DNA from: Fennellomyces sp. T-0311
Lineage: Eukaryota > Mucoromycota > Mucoromycetes > Mucorales > Lichtheimiaceae
Assembly: GCA_025266875.1 (NCBI GenBank)
Contig: JALLLT010000025.1
Location: forward strand, 496,001 to 560,000
Length of the DNA stretch: 64,000 nt
Direction: 5' to 3'
Part shown: in pieces, positions 34,722 through 45,400 of the stretch
Position numbering within the stretch: position 1 is the stretch's first letter
Layout: each line of letters starts with the position of its first letter
Position numbers and translations under genes: made by a program
The notes under the pieces: model-generated
What the model saw: only the letters and a program-made list of their open reading frames with translations
Databases searched by the model: none
What the model was told of the DNA's origin: nothing

Positions 34722-35590
34722 TTATTCCACAAGCCTTCTTCGAGCCTTGAGCTCCGGTGACGCCCGTGGTGAAGGAACTGGGGATATTTTAGCTGATTTG
34801 CTTGATTCCATCTTCTCTCGAACAGCCTGCATATAGTACCATGTTACGACCTTGTACTTTGTAAATATAACACACTTACAGCGCCTTCCTCATACTGTGC
34901 CAATACGTCTTGCAATCGTACTAGCTCAACTGTCATGTCATATGCATGACGAATGATCCTAAGCAATACTCGAGTTTAGATTTTTTCGACTAAAGTATGG
35001 GATAGCTTACAATGTCAAAAACAAAGTTGATCCCGTCAGATACATGTTCCGTTGAGCGTAAAACTTTCGGGCCGAGTAGCTGGCGTCTGTGCGTGCATCA
35101 TTTATCGTTTGAGAGCCGGCCACACTTTTTACATCAACTTCGCCGCCCATTTGCAAAAGCGTAGCGTCGATGGTCCATAATCTGTTGACAGAATCTATAC
35201 GTAAGTGTTAGAATATATTCGTAATTCTCTCAAGCATCTACAATTTACCCGTAAACAGGACAATAATAAAGCTGGAAACAATTTCAGTACCTCTGTTGCT
35301 ATTGCTCACTTGTATGGCTTACCCGAAAACAATCTTGAGTGTGTACTTGACGCGGCCCATCTAAAGTGGCAATATGAATGGAAGCTGTATCTCTTTGTAT
35401 TTGCATAACTTACAATAGGCGATCTTGAAATAAATCTAAAGAGCTTCTTTCGCCATTCTGTAGGCAACGGAAGCATCAACACAAAAAAGTAAAGGATCTT
35501 GTACTCGTATTAGCAATTTCCCTATGCTGGTACATTATCATATACCTCGAGTAAAAGTATCAAAAATACAAGCGTGTAGTAAAGTGTCAT
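34722..35590 (-). CDS. BAP31/Yet-family ER membrane protein
   Basis: Seven small exons, too short for simple frame scans: 35590-35546, 35497-35414, 35360-35323, 35271-35249, 35194-35011, 34958-34880, 34826-34722; 185 aa. Three N-terminal membrane segments: MTLYYTLVFLILLLE plus LYFFVLMLPL, KYTLKIVFGFIIVLF, and NMYLTGSTLFLTLI. The BAP31 signature ARKFYAQRNMYLTG is intact, preceded by DSVNRLW. The cytosolic tail is helical (ELVRLQDVLAQYEEGA), and the protein ends in a basic RRRLVE rather than a KKxx motif. BAP31/Yet proteins sort and quality-control membrane proteins at the ER. Exon 4 is only 23 nt. All junctions are GT-AG and the sum is a multiple of three. Confidence 0.88.
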
Positions 35591-37646
35591 TGTAGTGGAT
35601 AAAGGAGTAACAGACCCATGTTCGATTGAGCGCTGAATGCATAAATGATCCAACAAAAACGTCATACCGAAGGAAATGGATCAACTAGCCCCATGTACCA
35701 AATTTAGTAGAGCGAATATACCTGTTATGGAAACAAATACACTCCCCGATTTCCGATACCCATCCCCCCATGACTGTTTTGTGAGTGGACAGTGATGTAA
35801 GTAATAATATCGTCATAGTATTCCTACAGTATTTGCCACTGCTGTAATATACCAGTGAGCGTATCCTAGCTTTCAGCGTCTCTTCAGCGGCTGAACGATG
35901 TAAAAAGATATGAGCGAAGGAAATCGGACAGCTATGTACCATATCTGTCGTACAAGGATTGGATCGAGCGGATCGAAATTGAATATCAACATATACATAT
36001 AAGCAGGGATTTTACGATTCTATGTAGTATATTCATACAATATAGATGTGAGCGACCGTGTAAGGAAACTACGTGCATTGTTCAACCAGTATTGGCGTAA
36101 GAAAACATGTCTGTGATTTTGTTTAAGGACGAGACTGTACTATAAGGTTTCAGGACTCAAGTATGTGTAGGATGCGTTGGCATACCCATCGTGATCACAC
36201 TTAATCTCATTAAAAGTGTACCGTGTGACGGCTCTTACTATTAATGCATGATATGGAATTTCGCAGTAAACTTATTATCGTCGGGCAGCCGATCGTTCAA
36301 ATACGTGATATCCATTTTGATCTGGAGCGCCATGGATGACAAGCTAGTAGCTGCGCAATTTCGTTGATTCGCAATGTAATTTGCTCCAGATGCAGCGACC
36401 CAAAAAACATCGACTTGTATCACAGTTAGCGAGTATGGTTTTGGGCGATGGCAACATTTCTTCGTGTACCCATCCTAACTCATTATAATACAACAACTTA
36501 AGCTTCAACAAATGATCGACGCCGGCTTGTCAACCGGAGACTACATTGGCTTCCATCGATGTACGATTCACCAAGCTGCCCTTGTGGACAAGGCAAGGCA
36601 AGGCCAAGAGAGGACATTATATCTTCTGCCTGCTCGTAGAGGCACAAATGCAAGAACTGCTGGAAGCCTTCAGTACAGCCATCGAACTCGAGCCTGGAAT
36701 CCACCCGATCGACCATATACTGAACTTCCTCCCGCATTCAGATGTGAATTTCACCCGTGGTAAATGGGAGCGCGCTTTGTCAGCCCTATTCCAAGTTCTT
36801 CACCGGATCAACAACCAGATCCACCTGCAAGGTGACAACGAGCAAAGGGGCCAATCAAGCAACGCCCAACTCATCTCAGAATCGACCGATTCCTCCAAGG
36901 ATGTCACATATAAAGTATGTGATTCTGCAAGGCCCTCAATGGAACTTTGGCAGTAGCCATTCCCACTACGTATCTTCCGTCTCTAACTGTACTGACCTGC
37001 TTTTTATCGCGTTCATGTTTTTTTTTTCAAGCATGTAATTATTCATACTTCTGTAATAATGTAACGAAACATTCGAACAGCAAGGGAGAGACCTAGTCCT
37101 TTTAGGAGCAGGTCTATTACCTCCCATAAAATAAATAATAACTTTTTTAAGCTACAGTATTTCCAAAAAGTAATGTCGCTACCTATAGAAATCAATGCCG
37201 CTATCCAATGAAAGTCGATGTCCTATCCAGTGAAATTAATGTCGCTACTTTTAAACCAAGGTCGTGTTGTCAGAGAAGCTGCTTAGAAGTACATTGTGGG
37301 TAAATAGTTGTGTGTCCGATGGCATTACCCTTATATCATACATATCAAGAAATTGTACTACGATTGCCAGTAAATGAAATGCGGTCCCCACTTGTATACG
37401 TACCTATGTAACAAAGTGGGCTATCAGTATCAAAATCATTCGCATGTCAAATTGTATAGGTATGCTCCATACAATATACTTTGTTTTGTAAATAAGCAAC
37501 AGTATACATGGTTGAAATCGCTTTACTTTTTGACCGATATACAATGATTTTGACGTGGGATATAAAGATACAAAGATATACGAACTTAACGGGACACAAA
37601 TAATATACAAAGAAGTGTGCTTGGAACGTGATGTGAAAGATGTTGC
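35591..37646. other. Gene-poor region with coding debris
   Basis: Between BAP31 and the PD-(D/E)XK-like gene. At about 36.55-36.95 kb (+) a 136-codon frame (TTG start; includes LLEAFSTAIELEPGIHPIDHIL and KWERALSALFQVLHRINN) looks protein-like but has no ATG or family I recognise, so it is probably a relic. A short degenerate tandem repeat is listed separately. Confidence 0.45.
37172..37258 (+). repeat. Degenerate tandem repeat, four units of 21-23 bp
   Basis: Units begin at 37172, 37194, 37217 and 37238. Each starts A/GATGTCGCT or a variant (AATGTCGCT, AATGCCGCT, GATGTCCTA, AATGTCGCT) followed by an AT-rich spacer. Confidence 0.6.
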
Positions 37647-38820
37647 TCATTCTGTTTCGTTTATTGTCGTTTTCCTTTTCTTGGTAACTGGGATTGTTGT
37701 CATTGTGGTCGGGAGTTTTATAGCATTACTATTTTTTGGCTTGAGGCATCTCAAACCTGGCTTGGCAGTTTTGCTCATACGGTATTTTTCTAGTTCCCGA
37801 ACAGTTTTTTCGACAATTTGCTAGTCATAAGATTAATGTAAGAAGAGTTGAATGTACGAAAACTATGTCAAGCTCATAATTCACCTTTGTCTGGAGCGTA
37901 AGCTCAAGCATGGGGAGAAGTTGGGAGGGTATCAGCCGGGCAGAGGAAGGGATCTCATATTCATCCGATTGCATCACTCTGCAGACATAGCCACGAGGGC
38001 AGTCCATAACGGACACTTTCATGCGTCGATCTAGAATTGTTTGTCGTGCTGATATTAGTATACATCTTAATCCACAAATTAGCTCAGCTTACTTGTTTCA
38101 TGGAAACAAACAACACGAAGTCGCCTGACCATATCACAATCAAAGTCTACGGTACGTGCTGCCCGATCAAAAATGTCCTTCATCGTTTTGGGACACAGAA
38201 GCTCGGTTTCCACCACCTCCTTTCTTGTTGGTACGTGATCATTGGTCTTCCCCACCTCTGAGCAACCATACTCAAGATCTTTGTGGATCAAGAGCAGGTC
38301 TGGACGAATACTTGCTTTCTTCTTCGCAACTTCTGAGTCGCCTGTGACAGAGCGACCGTCATTCATTCTGATTGATGTGGCCACACAGGTACGATCACTT
38401 TAGTCGAGGTACGTGTTAGTATACTGGCATAAAGGCAAAGCAGAGATAGAAAAGTAGCAAACGTTCATACCGAGTGGTAACCACTTTGATATCGTCAAAG
38501 CTACGGTCTAAAATTGACCAATAACGTGCAACCAAATCGAGCTCACTGACATTGTTGCAAGTGTTGATGACATCTTGTGCATAGTATCCAAGAAATTGGT
38601 TCATGGCACCCAGGGTCCAGAACCGCTCATATTCAGTCCTTGCGTCAAATGGACCGATTCCTTGCGAAGCCTTGATCAGCTTGTCCAACACCAATGCGTC
38701 CACTTTATCATCCTCAACACCACCATCGGTGGCAGTAGCAATTGTTGAGGAGGCGGCATTTTGAAATTCGTTCAAAATTGTTCGAATTTCATACTTGACG
38801 TCAGGCAGTTGTCGTGTATA
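37647..38820 (-). CDS. PD-(D/E)XK-fold-like protein of a family expanded in Mucoromycota; N-terminus broken or missing
   Basis: Four exons (38820-38471, 38397-38093, 38030-37885, 37820-37647) read 324 codons with no stop and matching phases, but no ATG begins the first exon. The core carries IRPDLLLIHKDLEYGCSEVGK, the D...ExG-type pattern I associate with nuclease-fold hypothetical proteins repeated in Mucoromycota genomes. It continues with CPKTMKDIFDRAA, the GYVCRV motif and a basic tail (VTKKRKTT). Function is unknown; a nuclease-like fold is inference. The upstream block at 38963-39580 seems to be the N-terminal part of the same protein. Lack of a start and of a clean join suggests a decaying copy, but an unseen exon cannot be excluded. 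Confidence 0.5.
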
Positions 38821-38962
38821 CTTTTAGAATAGAAGGTTACACCTACTGCGGTCTGCTGCGACACAGCGCAGCCTTACAAAAGGCTGCCTGTGTGCGCAAA
38901 ATAAAGCTTTAGCTTTTGATCTGGTAAATATCTTCTCTCGTAATCAGCTGTGAGATTGGTCG

Positions 38963-39580
38963 CTACGCGGCGCAAAAGCTACTACGACACAGTTCCGGCG
39001 ATTCTTCATTCATAATTTCATCCAACTCGTCTTCGGTGAATTCTTTTTTGAACCGTTCACCATTCAGACAGAGGATATACGAATGTGAAGGGCTAGAAGC
39101 AGCTCAGTATATTGATCAAACTTTCAAAACTACGCTCGTTACTTACCGTTCGTGTGATCTATTCTCGGCATATGCAACCACAACATCTTCAACATAGCTT
39201 CCTGGAAATAACCTCCATTTTTTTATATACAACTCTTCTGCTTCATTTGTAATGAAACGGCGGCCTCAGTACCAAGGGAATATGAGTCTAACTTCGAAGA
39301 CTATAGGATAGATATCAGTAAACATCCTTCTCCAAAAATAAAGCCAAAATAAGACTTACAGTTGATGTTGGAGGAGTGTGTGATAAACTTTGCTTGAGTG
39401 TCAGTGCATCTGGATCTATAAGAGCACTTTAGCAATAAATGACAAAATGATCCTGAATGCGGCTTACTGGAGTTGGTCTCAGCATTAAAATACTTCGTTA
39501 TAATTTCCATGATGATTTGGTTCCGGTCGATCTTTTTCTTTGATGAAATCTAAAAAACCATAAGTAACGTCCGGCCGGAA
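38963..39580 (-). pseudogene. Probable N-terminal remnant of the PD-(D/E)XK-like gene
   Basis: Reads in pieces: a segment containing KKKIDRNQIIMEIITKYFNAE, then one with SSKLDSYSLGTEA, and after a frame break (around 39270) RFITNEAEELYIKKWRLFPG and SYVEDVVVAYAENRSHE joined by a GT-AG intron to PSHSYILCLNGERFKKEF, ending TAG at 38963-38965. The frame break, and the absence of a phase-compatible splice to the downstream block, suggest decay. A further block at about 39.77-39.98 kb (CTACFLQPIRMIPDLYGERR) could belong to it. Confidence 0.4.
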
Positions 39581-40036
39581 AAATGTATACAAAATTAGAT
39601 CGCTTACATCTCCATGGAATCACAGCCATTTTATGTGAAACAACATTTAATAACCAGACCACTAGATGATTTTATCATTTGGCTATCAAAGGCATTTGTT
39701 CTGTTATGCATGATTGGTGGCTAATAAAACAAAATTGATCAGTTATTTTTTTTTAAGAATTTTTCGGAGGTTGGGTACCAACCTTGCATTAATTTTGGGA
39801 TCCAGGAGAACCACCATCTCCTTTGATAGCTGCCACAGAATGGACAGCGTTTCACTGATGCTCACCGTAGCGATATTTGCATCGAATGACCGTCTTTCTC
39901 CATAAAGATCAGGGATCATTCGAATGGGCTGCAGGAAACAGGCGGTACAGTCGATGTGCGCTTCATATCGACATTGTCTTCTTCTTGGACATTAAGGCTT
40001 CGCCTTTGACTGGCCAGATGATTGTATTTTCTTCAA

Positions 40037-40475
40037 CTAGCTCAGCGCTGAGACTGTTGTTCTCCTTATGAACTGCAAAGGCATCAAACGATATCCGCTT
40101 ATGCCCAGATTGGTTGATAACGGTGTCCGCCTGGCGTGATAGTTTAAGTGACAGTACGACTCATCAAAGAAGACTTCCGGTTGGATAAGCAGCTCGTTAC
40201 GATTCAGATTGCTTAAGCGTCTTTCCAGATATGTCTTCCTGTAAGTGACGATGGCGTCGCTGTCATGGAGGATGTTTTGCCTTTTTTCCATCCAATAATG
40301 AAGTCCAGCAAGCTTCAAATCCTTGATCCTCGAGGTGCATGCGGATACGCTTTGCTGTGGCTGGCTGACCGGTCTTGGTGCATTCTACCATGAAATTTCG
40401 AATTTCATTGACATACTCATCCAAGAGTCCCTTCCTCAGGTGACCTAGCTTCTTACTTTCATCTGGCAAATTCAT
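40037..40475 (-). pseudogene. Tc1/mariner-like (IS630 group) transposase fragment
   Basis: Two overlapping frames hold consecutive parts of one transposase: one with NEIRNFMVECTKTGQPATAKRIR (helix-turn-helix region), the next with KLAGLHYWMEKRQNILHDSD and PEVFFDESYCHLNYHARRT, where FFDES holds the first catalytic Asp. They are offset by one base near 40305. The sequence stops soon after the first catalytic Asp, so the remaining DDE residues are missing. A dead, truncated copy. No terminal repeats were found. Confidence 0.75.
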
Positions 40476-41843
40476 GTCATTAGAAACGGTAATAATTCTT
40501 CCCGACGTCCCAAAAAGATCCTGCGGGAGTCGTCGATATTGATGTTTCTGGGTCTTCTATGCTCATTTATGTATCGATGAGTGATAATAAATGAAGTCCA
40601 TTAATTTTTGTAATGCGTGCTTGAGCGCGCTTTAATTTGGGTGATGCCATTGTATGCAACGAAATGTAGGTCAAACGAAAGCGACGCGTGTCAGGAACAC
40701 GAAAATCGCAGTCTTAACCTAGAAAAATGACATCACGAGGAAGCTCTATTAATGAGAACTTTTTGCACCCAGTATTTTGTATACATCGGCCGGTCTTTAT
40801 AACTTAAAACCTTGTATTCCAAAGCACGAGCGTTACGAACCGTTAGCTTTGTAGTGGTGGCATTCTTAGGATCGAGCTACGATTTAAGTATGTAGTAATA
40901 CAACACAAGGACAATACTTTCCTGAGTGAATACCCGAAACATTAGGTTGAAGTACCAGACTTACCCCTGTCACTTACTGCAGGCTTTTACTTAATTTTGT
41001 ATATTTTTGATTGCGACCTTTTTCCAAATTTTATGGACAAGGCACAAACTTTTGTAGCGGCCGCCACATGCAAAGTTTAATTTCATACCTTATATCACAA
41101 AGCGCTCATTTATGGAAGCTTTACAAAAATTTTTGACGTGGGTATATCGAATTTCAGAGCTTGTAAGGCAGATATGTAGATTTTTGAAACGATCATGCCA
41201 ATTTTAAAGTGAGAGTAAGATTTTGTATGAGATACACCAAACTTTTTCAGACACTTTGTTGAGTTTTCGGTGGTATTGCAAAATTCGATTTGTGTCGTTC
41301 TTTTCCTATCTAAAATACTGTAGTGATCTCGGTCGATATTACCTTTCACAGCATAAATTGTTCTAACAAATTTATAAGGGTGGCACGTCAATAGGCGCAC
41401 ATATAGTATTCGTCATTATCGACATCGCACTATTACCAGGAAAAACACATATTAATATAAACAATTCATAGTTAGCTTTGAATACTAATATCTCCATTAA
41501 CTACGGGGCAACGTAGCAACTGCTCAAATAAAGTTCGTGCACATTGTCGAAACTTCTCGCAAAAATGGATAAATATTCATCCACCAATAAGTGTGCCGGA
41601 AGGCCACTGAGTCTTCCAAACTGAGATATTCCGGCAACAATATGAGAGCTATGATTGGTTTACACAGATGTAGCTCGAAGACATATAATCCGTGTATTTT
41701 CACCGCTTACTATTGGACTATTCGACAATAATCTTCATTTCCAGTAGATTGAAGAAGCTGCTGGAAAGTCACCTTATTTGTTCACAAAATAACTAATTTG
41801 TCATTTACGTTGGCACTGGAACTGTGAGAAACCTAGTGGCAAT
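40476..41843. other. Intergenic, probably transposon-derived
   Basis: Left of the Hsp20 promoter. A minus-strand frame at 41110-41400 (GTG start; KIGMIVSKIYISALQALKF) has protein-like character but no assigned family. Likely repeat debris. Confidence 0.4.
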
Positions 41844-41856
41844 TTCGAGAAAGTTC
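41844..41856 (+). promoter_or_regulatory. Heat-shock element of hsp20
   Basis: TTCGAGAAAGTTC: three alternating TTC/GAA/TTC units with 2-bp spacing, the canonical HSF1 site, 80 bp before the start codon. A weaker GAAACTTC lies at 41549-41556. Confidence 0.75.
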
Positions 41857-41870
41857 GAGCACTGTAAACA

Positions 41871-41878
41871 TATAAAAA
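41871..41878 (+). promoter_or_regulatory. TATA box of hsp20
   Basis: TATAAAAA, 58 bp upstream of the ATG and 14 bp downstream of the heat-shock element. Confidence 0.65.
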
Positions 41879-41935
41879 GCATTTTCTCTCGCAGCGTTGC
41901 TCTTTACTTTCTCATTCACTTTTTTACTTTTCAAC

Positions 41936-42394
41936 ATGTCTATGATCAACTGGAACGCCTGGTCCCCCTTCGGTATCGACCGCAGTGTCGAGCGCCGTGT
42001 TAACCAAATCTTCAACCATATGTACCAAGACTTTCCTGGCCTCTCAAAGCAGCTTGGTGATGGCACCTTGAGCCCCGCAGTCAGCATTTACGAGACCGAC
42101 ACAAACTGGGTTATCCATGCCGAGATCCCGGGCGTGAAGAAGGAAGATATCAAGCTTGATGTGACCAAGGACTTCATCACGATTACTGCCGAATCCAAGT
42201 TTGATGAGCAGTATACAAAGGATAACGTGCGCTATCAAGAACGTCATGAAGGCACTTTCAGTCGCAAGCTGTCGCTTCCAGATCATATCGATCGTGAGAA
42301 GATCGGTGCCAAGTTCGAAAATGGTGTCTTGGAAGTGACTATGCCAAAGGTCACTGACCCTGCCAAGCATAACCGCAAAATCACAATCGAATAA
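41936..42394 (+). CDS. Small heat-shock protein (Hsp20/alpha-crystallin)
   Basis: ATP-independent chaperone of 152 aa, single exon, as is common for hsp20. The alpha-crystallin domain runs about 45-140. It holds VIHAEIPGVKKEDIKLDV early and the hallmark FENGVLEVTMPK near the end. The N-terminal region is short and aromatic (MSMINWNAWSPFGIDRSVERR). A canonical heat-shock element and TATA box lie directly upstream, so heat induction is likely. The first ATG (41936) is used; a second Met is two codons later. The 3' end is tail-to-tail with the neurofibromin gene, about 100 bp apart. Confidence 0.96.
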   Translation: MSMINWNAWSPFGIDRSVERRVNQIFNHMYQDFPGLSKQLGDGTLSPAVSIYETDTNWVIHAEIPGVKKEDIKLDVTKDFITITAESKFDEQYTKDNVRYQERHEGTFSRKLSLPDHIDREKIGAKFENGVLEVTMPKVTDPAKHNRKITIE

Positions 42395-42497
42395 GTGACC
42401 AGATAGCTTTTTCTCTTTGCTCATTTGATGTGCCAATTATGATTATCACATACCCCTCCCCAAACATCTGCACAAAATAAAACAATGTATGCTAAGT

Positions 42498-45400
42498 CTA
42501 AGAAATTATATGTTTCACAAGTCTACTTGCAAGTGATGCGCTGCCCATAACATCCTTTTTGCGTGGACTCTGCAAATCGATTAATGCAGTAAACCCGGCT
42601 TCTTGTAAAGCTGCTCTGTACTTGCGTTTGGTTCGGTCAGCCGAGTCGATTGGAAAGCTTGAACATGCAGTAATGAGCAGTGATTCAATTCGGTCAAAAA
42701 ACTCCAAATCTGATGAGTTCATCAATGCTCTGTTCATTTTTGGCACGATCACGTCGTATCTAAGGAAAAAAAAATATAAAAGCTATATTCGTGATGTAAA
42801 GGTTCACTTACACTATGGAAAATGTATCTGGCATAGTCTGTGCAGCTTCGTTCAAGAACTCGTATATTTTAGCCTTACGCGGTTTGTCATGTGACATTAA
42901 CTGGATTGTTAAGATTGTAATGAACAGCAATTGAGATGTGCTGTCTGGTATATTGAGCTTTGAAATAATATTGCTTGTATCCATGATACCAGCTCGTTCA
43001 AGCAGTTTACCGTCCGATATAATATCCGGTAATAACGCAGCTGCGTATCCAAGAGCGGTAGTTGGGATACCAGGGGTATCTGACAAGTTGATCTCCGGCG
43101 CCAGAAAGTCTTCAAGGGTTGATCTAACCGCTTGGAACATTTCCGTATCAGATAACCCGTGTTTCAGTAAGATTGTGGCGATCGCAAATGAAAAGTGCTT
43201 TTCAAAATTGACGCCCAGCTCTCGATCGTACTCTTGCACAATTTGACCATGCCTGGCTGAAAGGAGTCGCTGAGATATGGATAGGTTTGTTCCAATCATC
43301 CTACGCTCTTGCAGAGTTCGAAGAACGCTTGACAAAAGTTCGACCGAGGCCGTGAAAAGAGTCGTTTCGTCCACTTGAACGAGCGCAAGTGCAATCCAAA
43401 AGATTGGGAGGATATAGGTAGACGATTCATCAAGGCCACTGACGATATTTCGCAGACACATTATTGCCCCAAGCACCAGTTCGAAGAGTCCATCGGCTAG
43501 CGCTCGCTGCAGTACATTCAATATTTGGAATATCAGGTCGTCATCTGGAGCGTCTTGTGCAAGGCAGCCAATTTCGATCAATGCCCGTGGTTGGATTGCT
43601 GGGTTGAATTGGAACGCTAAACTAGAAGCCAAGCTGAGCCATCGCGCCTTCCAAGCATTGAGGATATCGGATGATGGTGCCATGATTTCGAGCCCTTCTA
43701 TCAGATGCTTCACAATCTGCTCAACAGAATACAATCCCACAGAATCGATGGCGTCAGTTGTAGTTTCCAAGGTAGCTATAAATGGTGTGGTGTATGACTT
43801 TGTGAGCCCAAAAAGCAATCTTGTCTTTGCTGATGTGCTGACACGCAAATCGTCGTAGAATTGTGAGACCCGAGCCTTGTTAGCTTTCTCAGGAACGAAA
43901 AGTGATGTTGCCCCGTTCACCATCAAACTATGCACTGTCTCCCGTTCCAGTGTTGTGCCTATACCTGCAGTAATGGCGATAGTATGAGTGAACTCCGGAG
44001 CCCAGTTTCGTATCGGTCCTCGATAATGGAATGAACCCATAAGCATGAAGCGGGTTATGATGGATAGACTACGCCTCCAGCACGGATGGTTCACTAGATG
44101 GTATGTCCAACTAAAGGATGTTCGTAGGAGCGTACTGTGTACCCTTGCCTGAAGCTTGGCCCAAACTGCCGTGTTGAACATGGATACCATAATATCCGTC
44201 ATTATTTCCGTCTGTACCGACCCAATCCCGCCATGCTCATATGCGTAGTCAATAATTTCTGTAATCACCATATCGACAAATACGCCTCCTTCCGTGGTAC
44301 TCTCTCCTATCAACTTCCATATTTTTTCCACGAGGATATCACGGATCTAAGCATTTTCAGAAAGTAACTGTCAGTAACATCTATTTTGTTTGGGGCGTAT
44401 ATTACGTACCGCTGCTTTTGACCGGACGGTCAACTCCAATAACATGGTCACAATCTCCAATGTCCTCGTTGCTATATGTGTATCGGTGCTCCCTTCGGCA
44501 TAAATACGACTAAGGTTCGATAGCCAGGGCCCAATGTAATCGATACACACCCGTTGGATCGCTTCATCCGATTTTTCATAGCCGGAAAACCATTCTCGAC
44601 ATAAGTCGATTGTCAGCTCTGGTTGGGATAAAGCTAACTTGGTGCTAATCCCTACGATCCAACGGACATCATTTTTTGGGATACAGATACCTGCTCTCAC
44701 CGGAAAATGAACATATTGCCCTTTGACGCACTTTTATATTAAGCGTACCTTTGGTTTCGATAAACTGATTTTCCAAAGAGAAATCGAAGCTCCGGGCCAA
44801 TGCACATAAGAGGTTATATGAATTGAGCCGTAATTCTTGGTTTGGGTTCGCCAAGTTGACGAATATCATATTGAGAAGTATTCCAGGAACCTCTTGCGGT
44901 CGGATGGAAGTGATTGCTAGCGCCAACTTGTTTTCCAACATGGGCGAGATTGGCTCATCCTCTTCTCGACTTTTTAACCTTTTGATGATCTATTAATATA
45001 CATGTAAATACTTCAGAACCACTGTTTAACCGTCTCATTCAGCTTACAAACACAAACTGAGCTGCATCATTATTCGATGTAGAAGAGAATTTCATAACTG
45101 TCTGAGATCGTTTAACCCTGAATCGAATTTCGTGCGATCCATCCGAACTGACGGAGCCGAGGAATATATCGTCGATATCGGAAATAGCAAACACATCATT
45201 CAGATAAGCACTGAGACTACCAAACAACTTTTGCCGTTTTACTGTGGTTACTTGGATATATCGATGAGTGAGCTTCAAGACAACCGGCGTCACTTTTTGG
45301 TGGCTTGAGTAATGTCGAAATGAATTATATACTGTCACCAGAGGGGCTGTATTGAGTTCAGCTATATCATGAAACGCGTTAAAGCTCGATGTTTTACAGT

